A stretch of DNA of 8,362 bases, taken from positions 1-8,362 of the forward strand of contig CAIYYO010000279.1 of the NCBI GenBank assembly GCA_903930485.1, in the 5' to 3' direction. The notes under the pieces are model-generated. The model saw only the letters and a list, made by a program, of their open reading frames with translations. It did not search any database and had not been told where the DNA came from. This DNA comes from Methanobacteriota archaeon. GTDB lineage: Archaea; Altiarchaeota; Altiarchaeia; IMC4; QMZM01. Made by a program: the position numbers and the translations under genes. This document shows, piece after piece, positions 1 to 5,969 of this stretch (its first letter is position 1; every line of letters begins with the position of its first letter).

Positions 1-128
1 ACGAACCCGAGAAATCTTATCTTGCCTTCAAAGACCCGCGCTATATAGAGCCCGAGAGGCTTCGCGGACAAGGCGATGGAAACGATCAATATCCCGTAAA
101 GGGCGATATCCTCAAGCAGATAAGCCAA
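1..128 (-). CDS. kdpA: KdpA, potassium-transporting ATPase subunit A, N-terminal fragment (cut by window edge)
   Basis: Only the first 42 or so codons are present; the rest lies to the left of the window. Read on the minus strand from a TTG codon at 128-126, the peptide forms one hydrophobic helix followed by the motif AKPLGLYIARVFEGK and then RFLGF. This closely matches the start of KdpA proteins, in which a first membrane helix is followed by a KPLG-Y-ARVFEGE-type sequence. KdpA is the integral membrane subunit that binds and passes K+ in the high-affinity Kdp P-type ATPase. TTG is chosen because no ATG or GTG occurs in frame, an in-frame TAA lies just upstream, and an AGGTGG Shine-Dalgarno sequence (133-138, complement) sits 4 nt before it. 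An AT-rich stretch at about 140-175 could hold its promoter. The family call rests on a short fragment. Confidence 0.75.
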   Translation of the reverse strand, partial: MAYLLEDIALYGILIVSIALSAKPLGLYIARVFEGKIRFLGF

Positions 129-492
129 GCAACCACCTGTGTACTCAAAATTTTTTTAATAAATTCTCAATAAAAAATGCAAAATTTAATGGAATCCTCA
201 AGGGATAGGGAAAGCCTTACATAAAAAGCGAAGAACGACAAAAAAACTTGCTCTCAACAGATTATGCATTCAAACATTGCAGCGGATACCCTGTTAAATC
301 CGTCAATGACGATTGGATATGACTAGATAATAAACCAAAGCTATTCCAAACTGCGACCAGCTGATCTTCCCGAAAATGCCGCTCCTTTCAAAGTGGCTGC
401 ATAACTATACGCTTTTCTCGCTGCAGGATAGGATGTATGCGTAGGGGATAACATTCACTACCGTTCCTGTAAAAGTCGAATGATAAACCTGC
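129..492. other. Intergenic region without a recognised gene
   Basis: This gap separates the divergent kdpA fragment from the aryl-CoA ligase gene, so it should contain promoters for both directions. The first 70 bases are very AT-rich, with TTTTTTTAATAAATTC-like sequence suited to a minus-strand TATA element for kdpA. The remainder has mixed composition and only short, stop-interrupted reading frames on both strands. I see no tRNA-like cloverleaf, repeat array or recognisable protein fragment. Remnants of a decayed gene cannot be excluded by eye. Confidence 0.5.
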
Positions 493-500
493 TTTATAAG
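493..500 (+). promoter_or_regulatory. Probable TATA box for the aryl-CoA ligase gene
   Basis: TTTATAAG lies 22-29 nt before the ATG at 522. Archaeal TATA boxes are centred about 26 nt before the transcription start, so the predicted start falls on or next to the ATG, giving a leaderless mRNA. No Shine-Dalgarno sequence precedes that ATG, which agrees. The TFB recognition element upstream is not obvious. Confidence 0.5.
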
Positions 501-521
501 TATTTTTTCTTATGTCTATCT

Positions 522-1817
522 ATGGCTTTCTGGGACAAGCACGTAGAGACTCTTCCAAGAGACAAGCTTGAAGAATTGCAGGCGAAGAGGCTGCGCGACA
601 CCGTTGCCAGGGCCAAAAAATCCGTGTTTTACGGCCCACGCCTCAAAGGCGTCGAACCTACGGTTTTCAAGAAGCCCGCAGACATCGGCTCAATCCCTTT
701 CACGACGAAGAATGACCTGAGGGCGAATTACGACTACGGACTCGTCTGCGTTCCCAAGGACGAGATCATCCGCCTCCACGCATCGTCGGGAACTACAGGT
801 AAGGCGACCGTGATCTTCCACAACAGGCACGACATCGATACCTGGACCGAACTCCTTGCCCGCTGCATCGTCATGGCCGGGGCAGGCAAAGGCGACGTCT
901 TCCAGAACATGATAAGCTACGGCCTTTTCACCGGCGGCCTTGGATTCCATTACGGGGCCGAGCGAGTGGGAATGCTCGTCATACCCTCGGGCATAGGAAA
1001 CACCAAGAGACAGATACAGCTAATGAAGGATTTCCACACGACGGTCTATCACGCGACACCTTCATACGCTTTACACGTCTCCGAGGAGATGGCCAGGGAC
1101 GGCTTCGACCCCAAGGAATTCGACCTGCGCATCGGCTTCGTGGGCGCAGAACCGCATTCCGAACAGACCAGGAAGAGGATAGAGGATATATACGACATGG
1201 ACGTATACAACTCCTACGGCATGTCCGAGTTGAACGGCCCGGGCGTCGCATTCGAGTGCGAGGAGAAATGCGGGATGCACCTCTGGGAAGATAATTATAT
1301 ACTGGAAGTGATCGATCCCAAAACCTGCGAGCCCCTGTCGCCCGGAGAAGAGGGAGAGCTCGTTGTTACTACGATAAACCGGGAGGCCATGCCTATCCTG
1401 CGTTACAGGACCGGAGACCTTGCGAAGACCCTCGAAGGAAGATGCGCATGCGGCAGGACGCACGTCCGGATCTCGAGGATCAAGGGGCGCTGCGACGACA
1501 TGATGATAATACGCGGCGTGAACGTCTACCCTAGCCAGATAGAGGACGTCCTGATGAGCTTCCCCGAAGTAGCGACGACTTATCAGATCCATCTCCTGCG
1601 GGACGGCAGCCTCGACGCCCTCATAGTGAAGGTGGAGCTGTATCCGAAGATGTTCGACGGCGACCTCGCCAAACTAAAGAAACTGGAGGCCGACATAGGT
1701 AAAGCAATATCCGATGAGGTTGTGGTGAAGCCCAGGATAGAGTTCCTCGAACCAGGGACTCTGCCGAGGGCGGAAGGCAAGGCCGTCCGTGTCGTAGACA
1801 AAAGATGCGAGATGTAA
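522..1817 (+). CDS. paaK: Phenylacetate-CoA ligase family protein (aryl-CoA ligase, AMP-forming)
   Basis: This 431-residue cytoplasmic enzyme belongs to the PaaK branch of adenylate-forming enzymes, which convert an aryl acid, ATP and CoA to aryl-CoA. From the ATG at 522, the ATP-binding loop SSGTTGKAT is at about residues 88-96, SYGMSE at 231-236, YRTGD at 295-299, the MIIRGVNVYPSQIE hinge region at about 328-341, and the catalytic C-terminal-domain lysine in PRAEGKA is near 420. The length is usual for PaaK. I prefer ATG 522 to the in-frame ATG at 480: MAFWDKHVETLPRDKL is a typical family N-terminus, the 14 extra residues overlap the TATA box, and the TATA spacing fits a leaderless start at 522. 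It is followed after one base by the ACT-domain gene, a known archaeal pairing. Archaeal homologues have also been annotated as coenzyme F390 synthetase, so the exact acid substrate is not proven. Phenylacetate, 4-hydroxyphenylacetate or indoleacetate are favoured by the iorAB genes nearby. Confidence 0.9.
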   Translation: MAFWDKHVETLPRDKLEELQAKRLRDTVARAKKSVFYGPRLKGVEPTVFKKPADIGSIPFTTKNDLRANYDYGLVCVPKDEIIRLHASSGTTGKATVIFHNRHDIDTWTELLARCIVMAGAGKGDVFQNMISYGLFTGGLGFHYGAERVGMLVIPSGIGNTKRQIQLMKDFHTTVYHATPSYALHVSEEMARDGFDPKEFDLRIGFVGAEPHSEQTRKRIEDIYDMDVYNSYGMSELNGPGVAFECEEKCGMHLWEDNYILEVIDPKTCEPLSPGEEGELVVTTINREAMPILRYRTGDLAKTLEGRCACGRTHVRISRIKGRCDDMMIIRGVNVYPSQIEDVLMSFPEVATTYQIHLLRDGSLDALIVKVELYPKMFDGDLAKLKKLEADIGKAISDEVVVKPRIEFLEPGTLPRAEGKAVRVVDKRCEM

Positions 1818-1818
1818 A

Positions 1819-2247
1819 ATGGTCAAGCAGCTTAACGTGTTCTCGGAAAACAAGCCGGGCAAGCTGGAAAAGATCACCAAAGTGCTTTCGGACGCGGACG
1901 TCAACCTGAGGGCGTTGAAGATCTCCTCCAGCGACGCGTACGGCGTCATTAAATTCCTCGTAGACGATCCCGAGAAGGGGTTCGAGGCGTTCAGGAAAGC
2001 CGGCGTCACTGCGCATCTCAAAGAAGTGCTTGCAGTGGAGGTAAAGGATACTCCTGGAAGCCTTAACCGGATGCTTTCCCTGCTTGCGATAAACAATGTC
2101 AACATAGAGGACTGCTACGGTTTCGTGATAGAGGACCGGAAAAGGGCAGTCATCATTCTTGAAATGGAAGAGCCTGCGGCCGCGTCCAAGATCCTTGAGA
2201 GAAACAGCTACGTTATCATCGGCAGCTCAAAACTCTACAGCCTTTAG
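1819..2247 (+). CDS. Double ACT-domain protein, probable amino-acid-sensing partner of the aryl-CoA ligase
   Basis: The 142-residue protein consists of two ACT domains in tandem, about residues 3-68 and 71-140. Each begins with the strand-turn-helix signature of the fold: NKPGKLEKI at 11-19 and DTPGSLNRML at 77-86. There is no catalytic domain. ACT domains bind small ligands, most often amino acids, at the interfaces of domain pairs. The gene starts one base after the stop of the aryl-CoA ligase gene, so the two are co-transcribed and probably translationally coupled. No strong Shine-Dalgarno sequence is visible. Stand-alone tandem ACT proteins are frequent neighbours of PaaK-like ligases and indolepyruvate oxidoreductases in archaea. 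A role in feedback control of the ligase by aromatic amino acids is inferred, not shown. The gene ends with TAG, the only TAG stop among the complete genes here. Confidence 0.85.
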   Translation: MVKQLNVFSENKPGKLEKITKVLSDADVNLRALKISSSDAYGVIKFLVDDPEKGFEAFRKAGVTAHLKEVLAVEVKDTPGSLNRMLSLLAINNVNIEDCYGFVIEDRKRAVIILEMEEPAAASKILERNSYVIIGSSKLYSL

Positions 2248-2249
2248 GA

Positions 2250-2283
2250 ACGCCTGAAAAACCTTCCTCAGGGGCGTCTTTTT
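2250..2283 (+). terminator. Hairpin plus T-tract after the ligase/ACT operon
   Basis: Just past the ACT gene stop, ACGCCTGA (2250-2257) can pair with TCAGGGGCGT (2268-2277): 8 base pairs with a two-base GG bulge and a 10-base loop. A CTTTTT run (2278-2283) follows. This resembles an intrinsic terminator, and archaeal polymerase stops mainly at the T-run. An overlapping second hairpin competes for the same bases (see findings). Confidence 0.5.
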
Positions 2284-2293
2284 AAAGACCCCT

Positions 2294-2303
2294 CCTATAC
2301 ATA
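2294..2303 (+). promoter_or_regulatory. Possible TATA box for the symporter operon
   Basis: CTATACATA lies about 42-50 nt before the ATG at 2345. It would place the transcription start near 2322-2328 and leave a leader of about 20 nt that contains the Shine-Dalgarno sequence. A second AT-rich candidate, ATTTTATG at 2311-2318, would give an almost leaderless transcript and is less compatible with the well-placed ribosome binding site. Confidence 0.35.
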
Positions 2304-2332
2304 ACCAACAATTTTATGCTTTGCTTTACAGC

Positions 2333-2339
2333 AGGTGAT
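2333..2339 (+). promoter_or_regulatory. Ribosome binding site of the small accessory protein
   Basis: AGGTGAT is a good match to the archaeal Shine-Dalgarno consensus GGAGGTGAT and ends 5 nt before the ATG at 2345. It fixes that start and contrasts with the leaderless-looking starts at 522 and 4239. Confidence 0.6.
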
Positions 2340-2344
2340 AAACA

Positions 2345-2542
2345 ATGTCTGTTCTGGGGATAGATGATCCATGGATCTGGGGCGCCTATGTTCTTTGCAT
2401 TTTAAGCACGCTGTTGTGCATTATCTACGGGATACTTAAATGGAACGAAGGCGCCGAAAAGGAAGCCGAGGAGATTGTCGAAGAATTGAAGTGGGAGAAA
2501 GAGGAAGAAAAGATGGAAGAACAAGAGCTGGGGGATGATTAA
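2345..2542 (+). CDS. Symporter small accessory protein (single-helix membrane peptide)
   Basis: This 65-residue protein has one membrane helix at about residues 10-32 (WIWGAYVLCILSTLLCIIYG), preceded by the conserved-looking start GIDDPW. A strongly acidic, probably helical tail follows (about 35-65, rich in Glu and Lys). The DDPWIW...CILSTLLCIIYG pattern is that of the small protein encoded immediately before sodium:solute symporters in many archaea and bacteria and annotated as symporter small accessory protein. Its stop codon (2540-2542) overlaps or touches the start of the symporter gene, so the two are translated together. The likely role is a stabilising or regulatory subunit of the transporter, but its biochemical function is not established. 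The acidic tail should lie in the cytoplasm if the N-terminus faces out; that orientation is inference. Confidence 0.8.
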   Translation: MSVLGIDDPWIWGAYVLCILSTLLCIIYGILKWNEGAEKEAEEIVEELKWEKEEEKMEEQELGDD

Positions 2543-2543
2543 G

Positions 2544-4157
2544 ATGAACATAATCCTTTTCACGGTCATAGTCCTCATCTATCTAGTAGTGACGCTGTAT
2601 CTCGGCTACCGCGGATGGAAGGGGACGAAGAACGCCGAAGACTACCTTGTGGCGGGCAAGAAGATCCATCCCTGGATCATGGCGCTCTCCTACGGGGCGA
2701 CGTTCATCAGCACCTCGGCCATCGTGGGATTCGGCGGGACCGCAGGCGTCTACGGAATGGGCCTCCTCTGGCTTACGTTCCTCAACATATTCCTGGGAAT
2801 CTTCATCGCGTTCGTCTTCTATGGCAAGAGAACGAGGAAGATCGGCCACAACCTCGGGGCATTGACATTTCCCGAACTCCTCGGGAAGAGGTTCAACAGC
2901 AAATTCATACAGTGGTTCAGCGGGCTTGTGATATTCCTCGGGATGCCGTTGTACGCATCAGTCGTCCTAATAGGCGCGGCCCGGTTCGTCGAGACCACGC
3001 TCGGCCCCATCGGCATGAACTATGACATCGCATTGATGGTCCTTGCAATAATCACAGCCGCATATGTCGTCTACGGAGGGCTTAAGGGAGTCATATACAC
3101 CGATGCGCTCCAGGGAGTGATAATGTTCATAGGGATGATTATCCTTCTATTCATGACTTACACCCAGCTTGGAGGGATCACTGCTGCGCATCAGGCATTG
3201 ACTAACATGGCGGACAAGGTGCCTGCGAGCGCAGCCAAAGCCGGGATGACCGGGTGGACGACAGCCCCGATATTCAACAGCCCCTGGTGGTGGACGTTGT
3301 TCTCTACAATAGTACTCGGCGTCGGCATAGGCGTCCTTGCGGTGCCGCAGCTCTGCGTCAGGTTCTTGACCGTCAAATCAAACAGGGAACTCAACAGAGC
3401 GGTGCCAATGGGCGGATTATTCATCCTGATGATGACCGGCGTCGCCTTCGTCGTAGGGGCATTGACTAACGTATATTTCTTCCAGCAGGACGGGAAGATA
3501 TCGATCCAGGAAACAGTGACGGCCGCACTGCCGAACGGCAACTCCGACAGCATAATACCTATATTCATAAATAGAGCCCTTAACGGAAACGAATGGTTCA
3601 TCTATGTCTTCATGCTGACGCTGCTCGCAGCCGCCATGTCCACACTCAGCTCGCAGTTCCACGTCCAGGGTTCAGCTCTCGGTCGGGACATCTATGAGAC
3701 ATTGACCGGGCGTAAAGGACACAACTCGATCTTGATAACGAGGTTGGGAATACTCCTGTCAATAATAATAGCGGTGGTCCTTGGCTACATCCTTCCTGCA
3801 AACATCATAGCAAGAGGCACCTCGGTCTTCTTCGGCCTATGCGCGGCATCATTCCTCTCCATGTACACGCTGGGCCTGTTCTGGAAACGCGTGACAAGGG
3901 AGGGAGCGATCGCGGGGCTCGTCATCGGAGCCGTTGCCGACGTGTTCCTGTTTGTCTTCATGCACAGCGCGGAATCCAAGCCTCTCGGAATAGCCAAGAT
4001 GGTGCTTAGAAGGGACACCCTGCTGACTGAAATGCCCTGGCCGGTCGTCGATCCGGTGGTGATAGCGCTTCCGCTCGCCCTGGTCGTGACGGTTGTCGTG
4101 AGCCTGATGACCACGGCAGACAAGAGGCAGGTGGAAAAGAGCTTTAAGGGGGTTTAA
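2544..4157 (+). CDS. Sodium:solute symporter (SSS family), substrate unknown
   Basis: This 537-residue polytopic membrane protein belongs to the SSS (PutP/SGLT) family of Na+-coupled uptake carriers. About 13 hydrophobic helices can be traced. Family marks, in residues from ATG 2544, are the early DYLVAGKKI...TFISTSAIVGFGG segment (about 33-66), the signature GGLKGVIYTDALQG at about 178-191, and AAAMSTLSSQF at about 362-372, where SSS members bind Na+ through TM8 Ser/Thr side chains. The start is either ATG 2535, which overlaps the upstream gene by 8 bases but has GGGG directly against it, or ATG 2544, with GGGGATGA five bases before it and one base after the upstream stop. I prefer 2544. The partner gene just upstream is a dedicated small subunit. 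Homology does not give the substrate. Bacterial phenylacetate permeases (PaaL type) belong to this family and the ligase operon is adjacent, so an aryl acid is a reasonable guess; amino acids or acetate are alternatives. Confidence 0.9.
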   Translation: MNIILFTVIVLIYLVVTLYLGYRGWKGTKNAEDYLVAGKKIHPWIMALSYGATFISTSAIVGFGGTAGVYGMGLLWLTFLNIFLGIFIAFVFYGKRTRKIGHNLGALTFPELLGKRFNSKFIQWFSGLVIFLGMPLYASVVLIGAARFVETTLGPIGMNYDIALMVLAIITAAYVVYGGLKGVIYTDALQGVIMFIGMIILLFMTYTQLGGITAAHQALTNMADKVPASAAKAGMTGWTTAPIFNSPWWWTLFSTIVLGVGIGVLAVPQLCVRFLTVKSNRELNRAVPMGGLFILMMTGVAFVVGALTNVYFFQQDGKISIQETVTAALPNGNSDSIIPIFINRALNGNEWFIYVFMLTLLAAAMSTLSSQFHVQGSALGRDIYETLTGRKGHNSILITRLGILLSIIIAVVLGYILPANIIARGTSVFFGLCAASFLSMYTLGLFWKRVTREGAIAGLVIGAVADVFLFVFMHSAESKPLGIAKMVLRRDTLLTEMPWPVVDPVVIALPLALVVTVVVSLMTTADKRQVEKSFKGV

Positions 4158-4195
4158 AGGAATTCCCTTCTTTTTCTTTTTATCTATTTTTCAGC
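4158..4195 (+). terminator. T-rich transcription terminator after the symporter gene
   Basis: Directly after the TAA stop there is a short GGAATTCC palindrome (4159-4166), then three T-tracts within about 25 bases (4170-4174, 4176-4180, 4186-4191). Repeated T-tracts are the usual termination signal for archaeal RNA polymerase. Confidence 0.6.
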
Positions 4196-4206
4196 TAATG
4201 ATCAAG

Positions 4207-4215
4207 TTTTTTAAA
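4207..4215 (+). promoter_or_regulatory. Probable TATA box for the PH-like gene
   Basis: TTTTTTAAA lies 24-32 nt before ATG 4239, placing the predicted transcription start at or very near the start codon. No Shine-Dalgarno sequence precedes the ATG, so a leaderless transcript is likely. The arrangement matches that of the aryl-CoA ligase gene. Confidence 0.45.
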
Positions 4216-4238
4216 CTAAACTGCAAAGTATTAAGCAT

Positions 4239-4643
4239 ATGTCCTTAATGCCTTCCTTGGATCCCGAAGAGGAGATCCTTATCCATTGCCCTGTCGCCTA
4301 CAAGCTGAGGAGCCCGCTCGGCATCACCCCTGTCGAGAAGGCTTGTTACCTGACCGAGTCACGGCTTATCATCGAGAAAGAATGCGATTATGCGTACATC
4401 CCCTACGCCTACCTGACAGGCCTCAACCTCGTCGGCTCCCATGACGCCGAGAAGGTGATAAAACTGGAGCACGGGAAGAAGATAAGGTTTGCCGTGCATG
4501 GCAAAGAATCGCTCCATATCAGGAACCAGAAGACTGAGAAGCTGTACAACTGGCTGCACGACCTCTGCAACAGCCCTGACAAGAAGTCGTCTGTCCTAAG
4601 GGACATCAAGGCCGCAAGAAGACAATTCGAACCCAGGGATTGA
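4239..4643 (+). CDS. Soluble protein with a PH-like (bPH/GRAM-type) strand pattern, function unknown
   Basis: I do not recognise a named family for this 134-residue protein. It has no membrane segment or signal peptide. The order of strands resembles bacterial PH-like domains: an opening PEEEILIHCPVAYKL, then a LTESRLIIEKE turn (about 38-48), YAYIPYAYLTGLNLV (about 51-65), KVIKLEHGKKIRFAV (about 72-86), and a final helix KTEKLYNWLHDLC (about 98-110). The 'LT-xx-RL-II...IPY-xx-I/L' rhythm is typical of that fold. A basic, charged tail of about 20 residues follows. ATG 4239 is favoured by TATA spacing; ATG 4248 would remove three residues. The gene stands alone between a terminator and the convergent hisC, with one base between the two stop codons. 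PH-like modules usually mediate membrane or protein contacts; nothing here indicates the partner. Confidence 0.6.
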   Translation: MSLMPSLDPEEEILIHCPVAYKLRSPLGITPVEKACYLTESRLIIEKECDYAYIPYAYLTGLNLVGSHDAEKVIKLEHGKKIRFAVHGKESLHIRNQKTEKLYNWLHDLCNSPDKKSSVLRDIKAARRQFEPRD

Positions 4644-4644
4644 C

Positions 4645-5679
4645 TCACACCTTCGACAGCGCGTCCAGCAGCAGAAAATTCTCTTCAGAAGTCCCGACCG
4701 TAATCCGGACGTAGTTGCCCTCGAATCCGTTGAATTTGGGCTGCGGCCGCACGACGATCTTCTGCTCAAGCATCCGGTCAAAGAATTCCTTGGAGGACAT
4801 GGGGCTGACGTCTGCGAGGATAAAATTCGTGTACGAAGGGGTTATCTTGTACTTCTCGGCCAGCCTCTTCTCGATGGCTTTGCGGTCAGTGATGATCCGT
4901 GAGACAGACTTCTTCATGTAGTCCAGATCCTTTAAGGCAAGTATGGTCGCCTCCTGCGCCAGATAGTTCGTCGTGAACGGTCCCCTGACTTTCTTCAATG
5001 CCTCGGCAAGTTCCGGGTCGGCGATCGCATAACCCATCCGCAGGCCTGCGAGGCCGAAGGCTTTTGCCATCGTGCGCATTATTATCACGTTTGGATACTG
5101 TAGGAGCAGGTGCTTTGCCGTCGTTCCGTAGAACTCGAAGTAGGCCTCGTCCACGACCACTATTTTCCCGGTCTGGGCCACTTCCTCGATGTCCGCGACG
5201 TCTATGACTTTTCCGGTGGGATTATTTGGAGAGCAAAGGAACATCAGGTTCGCCTTCCATGCATCCTTTATGAACTTCCGGTGGTCGAAGGAAAAATCCT
5301 GGTTCAGGCTTGAGCTGATGTACTCCCGGTTGTATATCTGCGCATATATCGGGTAGCTGACGAATGAGGGGTAAATGCTCGCTATCGGACCCTTGAACGC
5401 CTTGATGATGAGCTCTATCATCTCGTCCGAGCCGTTCGAGAGCACTATATTCTCTGGCTTCACCCTGCAATATTCAGACAGCTTCTCTTTCACGTGCAGG
5501 TTCTTGTGCGGGTAACGGAATACCTCGGGGATCTTCTCGCGCAGGCCCGCGATCACCTTCGGGCTCGGCCCATAGCTGTTCTCGTTGCTCGCGAGCTTAG
5601 TCATGCCGTCGATCGTCTTTCCCGGCGAGTAGGGCGTTATCCTGTTCACCCATTCGTTGATGTAGTCGGTTGGTTTCAT
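4645..5679 (-). CDS. hisC: HisC-family PLP-dependent aminotransferase (histidinol-phosphate or aromatic aminotransferase)
   Basis: This 344-residue cytoplasmic enzyme is a fold-type I aminotransferase of the HisC subgroup. Visible motifs are LASNENSYGPSPK (29-41), LSNGSDEMIEL (80-90), SPNNPTGK (150-157) with the PLP-contacting Asn, VVDEAYFEF (175-183) with PLP-contacting Asp177 and Tyr180, TMAKAFGLAGLRMGY (203-217) with the Schiff-base lysine Lys206, and VRITVGTSEEN (324-334) with the carboxylate-binding Arg325. HisC converts imidazole-acetol phosphate and glutamate to histidinol phosphate, but several HisC-type enzymes also transaminate phenylpyruvate and 4-hydroxyphenylpyruvate. No other his gene is visible, and this is the last gene of the iorA-iorB operon, so an aromatic role is at least as likely here. 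ATG 5679 overlaps the stop of the upstream 97-residue gene (ATGA); upstream Shine-Dalgarno matches are weak, so translation probably depends on that coupling. Confidence 0.85.
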   Translation of the reverse strand: MKPTDYINEWVNRITPYSPGKTIDGMTKLASNENSYGPSPKVIAGLREKIPEVFRYPHKNLHVKEKLSEYCRVKPENIVLSNGSDEMIELIIKAFKGPIASIYPSFVSYPIYAQIYNREYISSSLNQDFSFDHRKFIKDAWKANLMFLCSPNNPTGKVIDVADIEEVAQTGKIVVVDEAYFEFYGTTAKHLLLQYPNVIIMRTMAKAFGLAGLRMGYAIADPELAEALKKVRGPFTTNYLAQEATILALKDLDYMKKSVSRIITDRKAIEKRLAEKYKITPSYTNFILADVSPMSSKEFFDRMLEQKIVVRPQPKFNGFEGNYVRITVGTSEENFLLLDALSKV

Positions 5680-5969
5680 CTTAGAATGTTATCCTTTTTT
5701 TCTTCAGTTCTCTTTCCAGTTATTCCGGTGATCAGCATCTTCAGGACGCAAAGGAATATAAAGGCAAACAGAAGGAACTTTAAGCCTTCTTCGACGTTTC
5801 CTTCCAGAAGGTTTTTGGCCGCACCTATGGAAATGCCCAGTATTAACAAAATCGATATTAAAATAATGACAGTGCGACTCAGCTTAACTGCAGGATCCTT
5901 TTCGTCAGATTCCAAAAAAAGAAATCGACCTTTTTTGTTGCTAAACAACTTAACGAGCTTTGCTTTCAT
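5676..5969 (-). CDS. Small membrane protein with two helices, function unknown
   Basis: I do not recognise this 97-residue protein. It has a basic N-terminus (KAKLVKLFSNKKGR), a charged stretch, then two hydrophobic helices at about residues 32-50 (TVIILISILLILGISIGAA) and 63-82 (LKFLLFAFIFLCVLKMLITG), and a charged tail ending KRTEEKKDNILR. Both termini would therefore face the cytoplasm by the positive-inside rule. The start codon overlaps the iorB stop (ATGA) and is preceded by an excellent Shine-Dalgarno sequence (5974-5983, complement). Its stop overlaps the hisC ATG in the same way. Hand-counted G+C over 5701-5970 is about 40%, clearly below iorB. The tight overlaps and good ribosome site argue that it is a real gene even though it resembles no family I can name. 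Confidence 0.7.
   Translation of the reverse strand: MKAKLVKLFSNKKGRFLFLESDEKDPAVKLSRTVIILISILLILGISIGAAKNLLEGNVEEGLKFLLFAFIFLCVLKMLITGITGKRTEEKKDNILR

Noticed and set aside
301..311. CGTCAATGACG palindrome as an operator
   Set aside because: Five-base arms with a one-base centre are expected several times by chance in 8 kb, and it is not placed next to either promoter.
263..400. Short reading frame from ATG 263 interrupted by one TAG and ending in TAA near 400
   Set aside because: No ribosome site or TATA at suitable spacing, no recognisable family; it requires reading a stop codon and is short enough to be chance.
480..521. Longer N-terminus for the aryl-CoA ligase starting at ATG 480
   Set aside because: The added residues (MINLLYKYFFLCLS) are not family-like, their codons overlap the TATA box, and no ribosome site precedes 480.
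2245..2304. Readthrough of the ACT gene's TAG as pyrrolysine, which would add about 19 residues up to a TAA
   Set aside because: The two ACT domains are already complete, and the added residues would be encoded by the terminator hairpin. One TAG stop is no evidence of pyrrolysine use.
3191..3601. Long open frames opposite the symporter, HisC and IorA genes
   Set aside because: They are antisense or out-of-frame shadows of well-supported genes, with improbable amino acid composition and no ribosome sites.
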